Source: Parafrankia elaeagni (GTDB lineage Bacteria; Actinomycetota; Actinomycetes; Frankiales; Frankiaceae). Taken from it: a stretch of 62,141 nucleotides of DNA. The notes beneath the pieces were generated by a model. It was not told the DNA's origin. It did not search any database and saw only the letters and a list, made by a program, of their open reading frames with translations. Shown here in pieces: positions 48,200-56,930 of this stretch. How positions within the stretch are numbered: position 1 is the first letter of the stretch; each line of letters opens with the position of its first letter. Made by a program: the position numbers and the translations under genes. The DNA lies in contig NZ_KB893718.1 of the NCBI RefSeq assembly GCF_000374165.1, positions 59,549 to 121,689 of the forward strand. Reading direction: 5' to 3'.

Positions 48200-48674
48200 C
48201 CGTGTGCCTTTCCTCGGCGCCGTGCCGGCGCCGCCGCGATGTCGTTGTCCGAGGCACCGGCGAACACGCCCGATGCGTCGGACATTGTGCGGCCGCTCGG
48301 GGCTCGCTGAACGCCCCGGTGACCGCGATCGGGACCGGCCGGACAATGCGGGGGTCCTTCCGCAGGCCGAGAGCCGAAATATTTACGGATATTGAGGATT
48401 GTCGGGGCGTGACCCGGTCGCCGCCGGGCATCATGCGGACCGGGCGCGGGGGACCCCGGTAGCACCGCGGGGGTGCGTGACACCTCGACCGAACTCCCGC
48501 AAATCCGGTTCCGGCCGGCCGCGGTGCGGATGAGCTCAGCGCGGAGATGTTCTCGAGGTGCCCGATTGTGCCAAAGGAACGATCGCTGTCAAGTGGCCGA
48601 AGCGGCGCGGGACCTTCCGGGCCTACCGGTCAGTGGCCGGGACGCGGAGGCCGGCCACCACTACGGTTCCGCCC
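48200..48674. other. 475-bp divergent gap with an AT-rich spot
   Basis: The region lies between the winged-helix and PPOX genes. It holds an AT-rich dyad AATAT-TTACGG-ATATT (about 48378-48393), notable in this GC-rich background, and no recognisable gene. Confidence 0.4.
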
Positions 48675-49082
48675 ATGCCGTCAGTCGTGACACTGCCCAC
48701 GTGGACCGAAACGTCGAAATACCTCTCCCTGACCACCTTCCGCAAGGACGGACGCCCCGTCTCGACGCCGGTGTGGTTCGTGGTGAACGAAGCGGAACTT
48801 CTGGTACTTACTGACGAGAGGAGCGGGAAGGTCCGCCGGCTGCGGGACTCGCCGCGCGCGACAGTCGCCCCCTGCGACGCCAGGGGACGGTCATCGGAAA
48901 GCCCCGTCGAGGTGATGGCGGAGGTGCTGCCGGAACGTACCGGTGCCGCCCGGGCCATGGTGAACCGCCGGTACCGGGTCGCCGCGCCGCTGGTCGCCGC
49001 CGCGTCCCGGGTGATGCGTGCGGTGCGCCGGCGACCGGAGGAGAGCCGGACCGCGATCAGGATCACGATGCCCGGCTGGTAG
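48675..49082 (+). CDS. PPOX-class flavin/F420-dependent oxidoreductase
   Basis: A 135-residue split-barrel protein. YLSLTTFRKDGRPVSTPVWF, then LLVLTDERSGKVRRLRDSPRATVAPCDARG, is the signature of the pyridoxamine-oxidase-like family that binds F420 or FMN in actinobacteria. The substrate is unknown. The ATG at 48675 puts the first strand near residue 17, as in relatives; the frame runs 39 codons further upstream without a good ribosome site. Confidence 0.85.
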   Translation: MPSVVTLPTWTETSKYLSLTTFRKDGRPVSTPVWFVVNEAELLVLTDERSGKVRRLRDSPRATVAPCDARGRSSESPVEVMAEVLPERTGAARAMVNRRYRVAAPLVAAASRVMRAVRRRPEESRTAIRITMPGW

Positions 49083-49088
49083 CCGCGG

Positions 49089-49757
49089 TCAGAATCCTCC
49101 GCCGAAGATCGCCTCTGTCCGCAGCCGCTGGCCGACCGTCCCGTCCACGATCTTGCGACGGACGGCGGGCCTGGGGTCGCGGCTTCCGACGCCGGTGACG
49201 CCCAGCCCGGCTGCCAGCTCACGCAGGGCCACCACGGTGAACGGACCCAGACCGTCGAGGATCTGCTCGGCGGCCTCGCGGCTCGGCGCCGCGCGCAGCG
49301 AACGGCGCAGTTCCTCCAGCGCAGGCCCGGCCGGCAGTTCGGGTCTGCTCCGGCTCCGGCTCCGGTCCGGCGCCGCCCGCGAGCGGCGGCGCGCCCCGGT
49401 GGCATGCCCGCCGGTGGAGGCCGCCGGCGGCTGGGTTCGGGCTGTGTGGGTGGGGGAGGCCGGCGCTGGGCGGACCGGGTCCACCGGCGCCGAGGCATGT
49501 CCCGGCTGGGCGGGTGCTGCTGGTTCGACGGGCGTCACGGGTACCACCGCGAGGCGGGCCCGGCCCGCCAGGAGGTCGGAGACCTGCTGGGCGTCGAGTC
49601 CGGTGAGCAGCTCGGCGAGGGCACCCAGCAGGAGGGACGCGACGGCCGCCGCGCTGGCCACGTCCTCGGCCACGTCCTCGGTCGGGGCCTGGGCCGGCGG
49701 CGCCCCGTCCGACTCCCCGCCGGCGTGGACGGCGTGCGCGGAGGCGTCAGTACCCAC
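49089..49757 (-). CDS. SAP-like partner of ParA, 222 residues
   Basis: An acidic, Ala-rich N-terminal helix region is followed by a Pro/Ser/Arg-rich spacer (~75-140). The C-terminal domain (residues ~145-222: AAEQILDGLGPFTVVALRELAAGLG then AVRRKIVDGTVGQRLRTEAI) resembles SAP or Rho-N-like DNA-binding modules. It overlaps the ParA gene by 11 bp, so it is probably the ParB-like or adaptor partner. That role is inferred; the protein is not ParB. Confidence 0.65.
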   Translation of the reverse strand: MGTDASAHAVHAGGESDGAPPAQAPTEDVAEDVASAAAVASLLLGALAELLTGLDAQQVSDLLAGRARLAVVPVTPVEPAAPAQPGHASAPVDPVRPAPASPTHTARTQPPAASTGGHATGARRRSRAAPDRSRSRSRPELPAGPALEELRRSLRAAPSREAAEQILDGLGPFTVVALRELAAGLGVTGVGSRDPRPAVRRKIVDGTVGQRLRTEAIFGGGF

Positions 49758-50688
49758 GGTTCGCCGCCCCGATCCGGCGGAGGAACTCGTCCACGAGCGC
49801 GCGCAGCTCCAGCGCGAGGGATCGCGGAATGCGCTCGGAAAGGGCCACCGGAAGGCGGGTGCCGGCCGCGCCGGCGAAGTAGGTGTTGCTCTCCCGGACC
49901 ATTGCCTCGAAAACCGGTACGTCGAGGTTGCGGACCAGGTCTATGTGTGGCTGCATGGCCGCGATCGGCCGGCCGCCGTAGTACTGGACCATGGTGAACA
50001 CGATGCCCAGGATCCGTGGGTCGAGTCGTTTGATCTCGGGGTGCCGGTCCGACTGCAGCCCGGCGATCCGGTTGTACTCCCAGGTGAAGCGGTGCAGGCG
50101 GCTGAGCAGATGCTCGATGCCCAGTGTCGACAACTCGTCCGGCCGGGCCGGGATCAGCAGATGGTCGCAGGCCGCGATCGCAGTGCGGGTGATGACGCCG
50201 AAGTTGGGCGGGCAGTCGATGAGAACCAGGTCGTAGTCCTGCGGGTGCAGCGTCGCGAGGCCGGCGGCGATCCGCTGGTAGACGTCGAAGTAGTACCTGG
50301 TCGACCGTTGGACCTGGGCTCCGCCCAGGCGCGCCGCCAGGTTCATCTCCAGGTCCCCGAGCGAGAGGTGCGACGCGACCAGCCCGAGCGCGCCGCCGTT
50401 GTACGAAATGGAGGAGTTGACCACCGGGGGAGAGGTGATGAACGGCGACAGGTGCGGCACATAGGACTCTCCGCGCCAGGCCTCGAACCACTCCTTGACG
50501 GTCCGGTCGTCGGCGAGATTCGCGCGCCACTCGTCCGGCCGGTAGAACGAGAAGGTCAGGCTCGCCTGTGGATCCAGATCGATCATCAGGACGCGTTTTC
50601 CCAGGCGGGCGATGTCCGCGCCGATGTTCGCGGTGAGTGTCGTCTTTCCTACCCCACCCTTGTAATTGACGACTGCCACCACTTTCAC
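49747..50688 (-). CDS. ParA-family ATPase
   Basis: A 313-residue MinD/ParA ATPase with the deviant Walker A VNYKGGVGKTTLTANI near residues 7-22, Walker A' MIDLDPQASLT and Walker B VLIDCPPNFG. Such ATPases move DNA or large complexes along the nucleoid. The GTG start follows GAGGG/AGGAG. It is co-transcribed with the SAP-like gene and not near an origin, parB or gidB, so it is an orphan system. Confidence 0.9.
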   Translation of the reverse strand: MKVVAVVNYKGGVGKTTLTANIGADIARLGKRVLMIDLDPQASLTFSFYRPDEWRANLADDRTVKEWFEAWRGESYVPHLSPFITSPPVVNSSISYNGGALGLVASHLSLGDLEMNLAARLGGAQVQRSTRYYFDVYQRIAAGLATLHPQDYDLVLIDCPPNFGVITRTAIAACDHLLIPARPDELSTLGIEHLLSRLHRFTWEYNRIAGLQSDRHPEIKRLDPRILGIVFTMVQYYGGRPIAAMQPHIDLVRNLDVPVFEAMVRESNTYFAGAAGTRLPVALSERIPRSLALELRALVDEFLRRIGAANRGY

Positions 50689-51162
50689 GGCACCCTCGCT
50701 CCTGTACCCCGGCCGGCGCTGGTAAGAGGTAACCACATGCCGGTTCGCGGGGATTCGCTCGGCATGCTGCGAGGCCGCGCCGTGGGGCGGGCCGGGCAGG
50801 CCGGGCAGACCGGGCGGGCCGGGCGGGGCCGACCGGGGGTACGAGACGGGTGAACGAGATCCGACCCGGACATCCCGCTCCCTTCCGCTCCGTGACGACG
50901 CCCGAGGATCGGGTCATATCGTGCATATCGTTCCGAACAGGAGAAATTATGACGCAGCCTGCGGGTCTGCGTGCCGGTAGCCCGACCGGGCGGCGGGCAC
51001 CGGGAGCCCTCCGTCACGGAGCGCAGCAATGATCCGGTCGGTGTGATCCGAGGTTCTCCGAGGTTGCCCGGGGTCTCGGGCGGGCGGTCCGAGGGGCGCG
51101 ACATTATGGGACGTACCGGCATCCGCCGGCGACCCGCATCGGCGCGGCACCAGGGAGCACCC
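50689..51162. other. 474-bp divergent gap with short repeats
   Basis: The region between parA and the SCP2 gene holds the 9-bp tandem CATATCGTG/CATATCGTT (50915-50932) and a TCCGAGGTT direct repeat (around 51048-51066). It also contains a 27-codon frame starting at 50949. The first repeat could be a ParA-partner binding site. Confidence 0.4.
50949..51032 (+). CDS. Possible 27-residue small protein
   Basis: ATG at 50949 follows AGGAG with six-nt spacing and opens a 27-codon frame (MTQPAGLRAGSPTGRRAPGA...). The product is Arg/Gly/Pro-rich with no recognised family. The good ribosome site and the AT-richer leader make translation plausible; coding value is unproven. Confidence 0.25.
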   Translation: MTQPAGLRAGSPTGRRAPGALRHGAQQ

Positions 51163-51642
51163 ATGTCCGACCTGTCCGTTGATCTGAACGCCGACCCGGC
51201 CACGCTGGTCGACCAGCTGGGCTCGCTGTCGGAGCCCCAGACAGAGGAGTTGCTGCGCGGCCCCGGCGGGGACGCCGTCCTCGACGCGCTGTTCGCCCGG
51301 ATGCGGGACAGTTATGAGCCCGCGAAGGCCAAGGGCCTCGACGGCGGGGCGCAGGCTCTGGTCCAGTTCGTTCTCGGCGGCGGCCCGGGCGGGTCGACCC
51401 GTACTTATGTGCTGACCGTGCAGGACGCGGAGTGCGGCCTGGGTATCGATCCGCCTGGTGAGCTGGCCCCGGCAGGCGGGCACACCGTCACCATCCGGAC
51501 GGACCGCGTCCGCCTGGTCCGGATCGTCACCGGGCAGGCCAACCCCGCCAAGGCCTACCTCACCCGCAAGATCAAAATTGACGGTGACCTGAAGTTCGGC
51601 GGGCAGGTCGTGTCGTGGTTCGGGGTCTCCACCGACAACTGA
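51163..51642 (+). CDS. SCP2 sterol-binding-domain protein
   Basis: A 159-residue protein with an SCP2-type lipid-binding fold from about residue 60 (VLTVQDAECGLGI, VTIRTDRVRLVRIVTGQANPAKAYLTRKIKIDGDLKF). The first 50 residues form helices that may be a docking segment. Relatives bind fatty acyl or sterol ligands. The ATG follows GGGAG. It seems to be a single-gene unit. Confidence 0.85.
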   Translation: MSDLSVDLNADPATLVDQLGSLSEPQTEELLRGPGGDAVLDALFARMRDSYEPAKAKGLDGGAQALVQFVLGGGPGGSTRTYVLTVQDAECGLGIDPPGELAPAGGHTVTIRTDRVRLVRIVTGQANPAKAYLTRKIKIDGDLKFGGQVVSWFGVSTDN

Positions 51643-51808
51643 GCGGTACCCGGGCGCACACCGGGGCAGAGAATCCGCGCACCCTGGGTTGCATTTGTGT
51701 ACTGACTGTAGATGGAGCGAACATGCTTCGCCGCGTGCGCTGTTGCGTGGGAATCACTGTTGCCCGAGGTGTTGCCAAGACTTCCCGCGCGCGCAACCAT
51801 CTATCACC

Positions 51809-52081
51809 GTGACCTGTGACGATGTATTGCAAGTGGCCGACCCGGTCGAACGGGCGGCACTCGCCGACGACCTGATGTGGACGGCGAGCCGGCAGCGTTC
51901 CGCGTTTCGCGGTATCAGGGCGGCCGCGATCAGACAGGCGCTCGACGGCGGTTCCACCACCGACGAGCTGGCCCGCCGGATGCGGGTCACCGAGGCGGAT
52001 GTGGCCTGGATGGCGGATCATCCGGTAGCGACCCTGCGGGTCGCGTCGACGACGTCCCGGCGGGCAGTGCGCATCGCCTGA
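51809..52081 (+). CDS. Small HTH-like protein, 90 residues
   Basis: The product has two helices (DPVERAALADDLMWTASRQRSAFRGI then IRQALDGG) and a likely helix-turn-helix (STTDELARRMRVTEADVAWMAD) of the sigma-like type seen in many small actinobacterial regulators. GTG 51809 is the suggested start. The frame is open back to 51689 with a Cys-rich stretch (CTDC, CCPRCC) of lower third-position GC, which could be a zinc ribbon or only noise. Confidence 0.45.
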   Translation: MTCDDVLQVADPVERAALADDLMWTASRQRSAFRGIRAAAIRQALDGGSTTDELARRMRVTEADVAWMADHPVATLRVASTTSRRAVRIA

Positions 52082-52474
52082 CCGGGGCAGGCTTCTCGGC
52101 GTGAGGGAAGTCCGTCCGGTCAACGGCGACCGGGCACACCTCCGCCCGCGGGCCGCGTCACGGCGCATGGATCCGCTGCCGGGCTCCCCTGCCCCGTTCT
52201 CCCCTCCTCGTTCCCCACCTGTATCCGGGCCTGTGCCCGCTGTTGGATCTCCGGTCGTCGTGGTGTCGTTTCCCCCGCCGGTGTCCAGCCTCCGCCGAAT
52301 CTCGCCGCATTTGGTTGCTCCGACCTCCGCAGGCCTTCTCTTCCGTGCCCGCGGCTGTGGTCGACGGTCGTTTCCGGCGAGTTCGAAGGTCGCATTACAT
52401 CCGCATTACGCCCGTTTTGTGTGGTCGGCCCCGGTGCTCTCCCTCGTCCGCCCGCGCCGGCGCGGACCCGATGT

Positions 52475-52505
52475 TTGACCTCAAGTGAGGTTCAGGTCCT
52501 ACGGT
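52475..52505 (+). promoter_or_regulatory. SoxR-box-like promoter of the ABC exporter
   Basis: TTGACC (52475-52480) and TACGGT (52500-52505) are 19 bp apart, the long spacer typical of MerR-family promoters. The spacer holds the dyad ACCTCAA (52478-52484), GTGAGG, TTCAGGT (52491-52497). Its left seven bases equal the SoxR box CCTCAAG. Confidence 0.65.
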
Positions 52506-52563
52506 CGTGCCGTGCCCGGCCACGCAGACCGGAGGGAACGGCCACCGCGGCGCAGCGGTGGCC

Positions 52564-52614
52564 GCGACCACACGGGCGCCGCGACCACACGGGCGCCGCG
52601 ACCACACGGGCGCC
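52564..52614. repeat. Three 17-bp tandem repeats
   Basis: GCGACCACACGGGCGCC occurs three times without change in the exporter leader. The period is not a multiple of three, so the 59-codon frame reads the unit in all three phases. Confidence 0.9.
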
Positions 52615-52707
52615 CCGGAACTGTCGCAGGGGCGTGCTTCCATGCGTGCGACGGCGAGGACCTCAGCCCGGACAAGGTGGTGGAGCGATGAGCACGGTGG
52701 TGGCGCC

Positions 52708-54657
52708 ATGAGCATGGAGTTCGCGGCCTGGAACTCGTTGTACTCGGTGATGCACTCCAGGCAGGAACGGCGCCCTTTCTCACGCGCCACCGTCCGCCGG
52801 ATCGCCGGGTTCGCCCGGCCGCACCGCCGCTGGCTGTTCCTGTTCCTCGGCACCAGCGTCGCGGGCGCCGTCCTGGCGGTCGCCACGCCGGTCCTCGCCG
52901 GCCGGGTGGTGACGGCGATCGTCGACGGAGACCGGCCGCGCACCGTCGTGGTCCTCGCCGTCCTCATCGCCGCGATCGCGGTGGTCGAGGGCGCGCTGGG
53001 CATCCTGAACCGGTGGCTGTCCGCCTCCATCGGCGAGGGCCTCATCCTCGATCTGCGCCGCTCGGTCTTCGACCACGTCCAGCGCATGCCGGTCGCCTTC
53101 TTCACCCGCACGCGCACCGGGGCGCTGGTGAGCCGGCTGAACAACGACGTCATCGGGGCGCAGCGGGCCTTCAGCGACACCCTGTCCGGGGTCGTCGGCA
53201 ACCTGGTGTCGCTCCTGCTCACCGTCGTGGTGATGGTCAGCCTGTCGTGGCAGATCACACTGCTCGCGCTGCTCCTGCTGCCGGTCTTCGTCCTGCCCGC
53301 GCGGCGGATGGGCTCCCGGCTCGCGCAGCTCGAACTGGAGGCTGCCAACCACAACGCTGCGATGGGCTCGCGGATGACGGAGCGCTTCTCGGCCCCGGGC
53401 GCCACGCTGGTCAAGCTGTTCGGCCGGCCAGCTGAGGAGTCCGCCCAGTTCGCCCGCCGGGCGCGCCGGGTGCGTGACATCGGCGTGCGCACCGCCATGC
53501 TGCAGTGGATCTTCGTGACGGCGCTGACGCTCGTCTCGTCCCTGGCGCTGGCGCTCGTCTACGGGCTCGGCGGCTACCGCGCGCTGCACGGCGACCTGGA
53601 GCCGGGCGCGGTCGTCGCCCTCGCCCTGCTGCTCACCCGGCTCTACGCACCACTCACCGCGCTCGCCAACGCCCGGGTCGAGGTCATGAGCGCCCTCGTC
53701 AGCTTCGAGCGGGTCTTCGAGATCCTCGACCTGAAACCACTCATCGTCGAGCGGCCGGGCGCCCGGCCGGTGCCCGACGGCCCCGTCTCGGTGGAGTTCG
53801 ACCGGGTCACCTTCGCCTACCCGGCGGCCGACGCCGTCTCCCTGGCCTCGCTGGAGGAGGTCGCGGTCCTCGACGAGCGCGGCGGCGACGAGGTGCTCCA
53901 CGAGGTGTCGCTGCGCGCCGAGCCCGGCCAGATGGTCGCGCTCGTCGGCTCGTCCGGCGCCGGGAAGTCGACGATCGCGCAGCTCATCCCACGGCTGTAC
54001 GACGTCGGAGCGGGCGCGGTGCGGCTGGCCGGCGTCGACGTGCGCGACCTCACCGCCGACTCGCTGCGCGGCACCGTCGGCATGGTCACCCAGGACGACC
54101 ATCTCTTCCACGACACCGTACGGGCGAACCTCGCGCTCGCCCGGCCCGACGCCGCCGACGACGAGCTGTGGGCGGCCCTGCGCGGCGCGCGGCTGGCGGA
54201 CCTGGTCGAGCAGCTGCCGGACGGTCTGGACACGGTGGTCGGGGAGCGCGGCTACCGCCTCTCCGGCGGGGAGCGCCAGCGTCTGACGATCGCCCGCCTG
54301 TTGCTCGCCCGGCCGCGGGTGGTGATCCTCGACGAGGCCACCGCCCATCTGGACTCGACCTCCGAGGCCGTGGTGCAGGAGGCGCTCGGTGCGGCGCTGG
54401 CCGGCCGCACCTCGGTGGTGATCGCGCACCGGCTCTCCACCGTGCGGTCCGCCGACGTGATCCTCGTGATCGAGGGCGGCCGGATCGTCGAGCGGGGCAG
54501 CCACACCGAACTGCTGGCCGCCGGCGGGCGGTACGCCGAGCTCTACCGCACCCAGTTCGAGCAGCGGGACCAGGAAGCCCCGGCAGCCCACCGGCTGCCC
54601 GAACAGCCGGGGAACGGCCGGCCCGGCCCGGATGCCACCCTGGTCGGCGCCGGCTGA
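52708..54657 (+). CDS. ABC exporter with fused membrane and ATPase domains
   Basis: A 649-residue half-transporter of the multidrug/lipid-exporter type. Six membrane helices lie between residues ~40 and 320. The ATPase domain has Walker A GSSGAGKST, signature LSGGERQRLTIARLLL, Walker B VVILDEATAHLD and a switch His in IAHRLSTVRS. It works as a dimer. The ATG at 52708 overlaps a short upstream frame (ATGA). The promoter resembles a SoxR target, and Streptomyces SoxR is known to control an ABC transporter, so a role in exporting redox-active compounds is likely. Confidence 0.93.
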   Translation: MSMEFAAWNSLYSVMHSRQERRPFSRATVRRIAGFARPHRRWLFLFLGTSVAGAVLAVATPVLAGRVVTAIVDGDRPRTVVVLAVLIAAIAVVEGALGILNRWLSASIGEGLILDLRRSVFDHVQRMPVAFFTRTRTGALVSRLNNDVIGAQRAFSDTLSGVVGNLVSLLLTVVVMVSLSWQITLLALLLLPVFVLPARRMGSRLAQLELEAANHNAAMGSRMTERFSAPGATLVKLFGRPAEESAQFARRARRVRDIGVRTAMLQWIFVTALTLVSSLALALVYGLGGYRALHGDLEPGAVVALALLLTRLYAPLTALANARVEVMSALVSFERVFEILDLKPLIVERPGARPVPDGPVSVEFDRVTFAYPAADAVSLASLEEVAVLDERGGDEVLHEVSLRAEPGQMVALVGSSGAGKSTIAQLIPRLYDVGAGAVRLAGVDVRDLTADSLRGTVGMVTQDDHLFHDTVRANLALARPDAADDELWAALRGARLADLVEQLPDGLDTVVGERGYRLSGGERQRLTIARLLLARPRVVILDEATAHLDSTSEAVVQEALGAALAGRTSVVIAHRLSTVRSADVILVIEGGRIVERGSHTELLAAGGRYAELYRTQFEQRDQEAPAAHRLPEQPGNGRPGPDATLVGAG

Positions 54658-54724
54658 CCGGCGGCCGCCGGTCAGCCGGCACCCCGTGAAGCCGGGGCTG
54701 ACCGGCGCCTGAGCGCCGGTCAGC
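54649..54724. terminator. Nested hairpins between convergent genes
   Basis: Bases 54649-54680 form a perfect 32-bp palindrome that includes the exporter stop codon. A second perfect 12-bp stem with a CTGA loop follows (54697-54724), with a small CCCCG/CGGGG pair between. They separate the exporter gene from the convergent PhoD gene. Confidence 0.8.
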
Positions 54725-54740
54725 ACCCGGACCGCGGTGG

Positions 54741-56387
54741 TCAGCGGGCGGGCAGTGCCTTCGACCAGAGGATCCCGCCGGTCGCGTCACGCAGCTCCAC
54801 CGTGAGCGCCCGCGACCCGCCGTCGATCGCCAGCCGGCCGAAGAACTGCAGCCCGGCCGACGGCGGCAGGTTCGACTGGCCGGCCGGAGGCGTCCGGGCG
54901 TAGACCTGCTCGGGCCCGAAGGTCGGGTCGAGTGCGTTCGGGCCGAAGGTGCCGGCGTTCAGCGGCCCGGCGACGAACTCCCAGAACGGGTCGAAGTCGC
55001 GGATCGCGGCCCGGTCCGGGTGATAGCTCAGCGCCGCCGTGTAGTGGACGTCCGCCGTCACCCAGACGGTGTTGCGGACCCGGTGCCGCCGGATCGCCGA
55101 CAGCACCTGCGCGATCTCCACCTCGCGGCCCAGCGGTGCGCCCGGCGCCCCCTGCGCGACGCCCTCGATCGCGGTCCCGTCCGGGACGACGATGCCGATC
55201 GGCAGGTCGTTCGCGATCACCTTCCAGGTGGCCCGGCTGTTGCGCAGCCCGTCGATCAGCCAGTCCCGCTGGCGGGTGCCGAGGATCGCGGCGCCGGCCG
55301 GGTCGTTCTGGCCCACCGTGTTGTCGTTCTTGTAGGAGCGCATGTCCAGGACGAAGACGTCCAGCAGTGGACCGTAGGAGATCTTCCGGTAGAGCCGGCC
55401 GGCCGGGTCGGGGCGGCCCGGCAGCGTCGGGGTGTACTCGAACAGCGCCTGCCGGGCGCGGGCGGAGAGCACGTCGACACGCTTCTCGGTGTAGCGGGTG
55501 TCGGAGGTGAGGACCTCGCCCGGGTACCAGTTGTTCGTGGTCTCGTGGTCGTCCCACTGGAAGACCCAGGGCACCTCGCGGTTGAACGCGCGCAGGTTCG
55601 TGTCCATCAGGTTGTAGCGGAAGTTCCCGCGGAACTCGGCCAGCGTCTCAGCGACCTTGCGCTTCTCGTCGATGACGAGGTTGCGCCACACCGTGCCGTC
55701 CGGCAGGGTGACCGTCTCGGTCAGCGGGCCGTCGGAGTACACGAAGTCACCCGAGCAGATCGCGAAGTCCGGCGACAGGCGGCGCATCGTCTCGAAGATC
55801 TTCATGCCGCCGATGTCCGGGTTGATGCCCCAGCCCTGGCCGCAGACGTCACCGGACCACACCAGAGACACGTCACGGGCCCGCGACGGGGCCGTCCGGA
55901 ACCGGCCGACCAGCGTCTCGCCGCCGCGGCGCGGATCGTCCGCCGCGCTCAGACGCACCCGATAGAAGACCTCACTCCCCGCCGGCAGCCCGTTCACGGC
56001 GACGACACCCGTGCGGTCGGAGGCGTCGGTGAGCCGCGCGACACCGACCGTCCGCGCCGAGCGGAACGACTCGGTGCCCGACACCTCGACGGTCATCAGC
56101 GCCGGCCGGTCCGAGCGGGCCCAGATCACACCACCGCGGGTGGTGACGTCACCGGCCTGCACCCCCGAGGTGAACGTCGGCCGCCCACCCAGCACCTGCC
56201 CGGGCCGGGCAGACGCCGGGGCGCTCCCGGCCGCGGCCGCCGCGCCGATCCCGCTGCCCAGGCCGACCGTCCCCGCGGCCGCGAGAACGGCGCCGCCCCG
56301 AAGCAGCGTGCGCCGCCCGACCGAGGCCGGCCCGCCGGCTCCTCCCGGGTCGGTGCACGAGTCGGTCTGGTGATCAGGTGCGGTCAT
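54741..56387 (-). CDS. phoD: PhoD-family alkaline phosphatase/phosphodiesterase
   Basis: A 548-residue secreted phosphatase. A twin-arginine signal (GRRTLLRGGAVLAAAGTVG) starts near residue 24. A PhoD N-terminal fibronectin-like domain follows, then the metal-dependent domain with SGDVCGQGWG, ICSGDFVYSDGP, VFQWDDHETTNNW and TADVHYTAAL. PhoD cleaves phosphomono- and diesters, including teichoic acids. The ATG at 56387 follows AAGGGGA. It diverges from the LCP gene. Confidence 0.93.
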   Translation of the reverse strand: MTAPDHQTDSCTDPGGAGGPASVGRRTLLRGGAVLAAAGTVGLGSGIGAAAAAGSAPASARPGQVLGGRPTFTSGVQAGDVTTRGGVIWARSDRPALMTVEVSGTESFRSARTVGVARLTDASDRTGVVAVNGLPAGSEVFYRVRLSAADDPRRGGETLVGRFRTAPSRARDVSLVWSGDVCGQGWGINPDIGGMKIFETMRRLSPDFAICSGDFVYSDGPLTETVTLPDGTVWRNLVIDEKRKVAETLAEFRGNFRYNLMDTNLRAFNREVPWVFQWDDHETTNNWYPGEVLTSDTRYTEKRVDVLSARARQALFEYTPTLPGRPDPAGRLYRKISYGPLLDVFVLDMRSYKNDNTVGQNDPAGAAILGTRQRDWLIDGLRNSRATWKVIANDLPIGIVVPDGTAIEGVAQGAPGAPLGREVEIAQVLSAIRRHRVRNTVWVTADVHYTAALSYHPDRAAIRDFDPFWEFVAGPLNAGTFGPNALDPTFGPEQVYARTPPAGQSNLPPSAGLQFFGRLAIDGGSRALTVELRDATGGILWSKALPAR

Positions 56388-56930
56388 GGAGAGTCCCCTT
56401 CTCGGAGCCGCACCAGCACCGCGGACCGGCACTCCGCCCGCCCCACCAGCGCCACCGCGCCCGCGTGCCCGCGGCCGGACCCGACACGCGTCCGCGCCTG
56501 GAGGGACTCCGGCGGCGATCGCGGTGACGGCGGTGCGCTGGCGGTGGCGGGTGGATGGTCACAGTGAGGCGCGGTCGCGATGACGCGCGGTCGCGGTGGC
56601 CCCGGCACGGCATCAGCGTCGTTGCCCCCAGCGGGAGCAAGCCTGACCACCAGGGCGAGCCGCCTGTCGACAGCTGGCCGACGCCACGGTGAACGTTCCG
56701 GGTCGGTCCGGTCCGGGCACAACCCCAGAACCATGACCATGACCAGGAACAGGACCCAGGTCAGCGGGTCAGCCGGGGTTGACTTCGGGCAACCGGCCAG
56801 GAGGAACACCTGGGGGGACCAAGGACCGGGGCCACGCGGACCACCGGGTGGTCTCGTTCGGACACCCATAGCCTATGCTTTCCGCCCCAAGCGCATTTTT
56901 CGGTGCGATGCGCCGGGAGGAGGCTCTGGA
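56388..56930. other. 543-bp divergent region of phoD and the LCP gene
   Basis: No convincing gene. It contains an 11-bp direct repeat GCGCGGTCGCG (56569-56579 and 56585-56595) and an AT-richer leader with TATGCT (56874-56879) that may be a -10 box for the LCP gene. An eight-codon frame (ATG 56908, stop overlapping the LCP start) lies at its right edge. Confidence 0.4.

Larger units (their letters stand above)
52082..52707. other. 626-bp leader region of the ABC exporter
   Basis: The left half (52105-52460) has no gene. The right half carries a SoxR-like promoter, a 59-codon frame beginning 6 nt after its -10 box, a 17-bp tandem repeat and a seven-codon frame. These short frames overlap the exporter start through ATGA junctions. 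Confidence 0.5.

Noticed and set aside
52507-52707. A 67-residue N-terminal extension of the ABC exporter from GTG 52507
   Set aside because: The start would precede the predicted transcript start and the extension is encoded largely by tandem repeats; MSMEFAAW fits the exporter N-terminus better.
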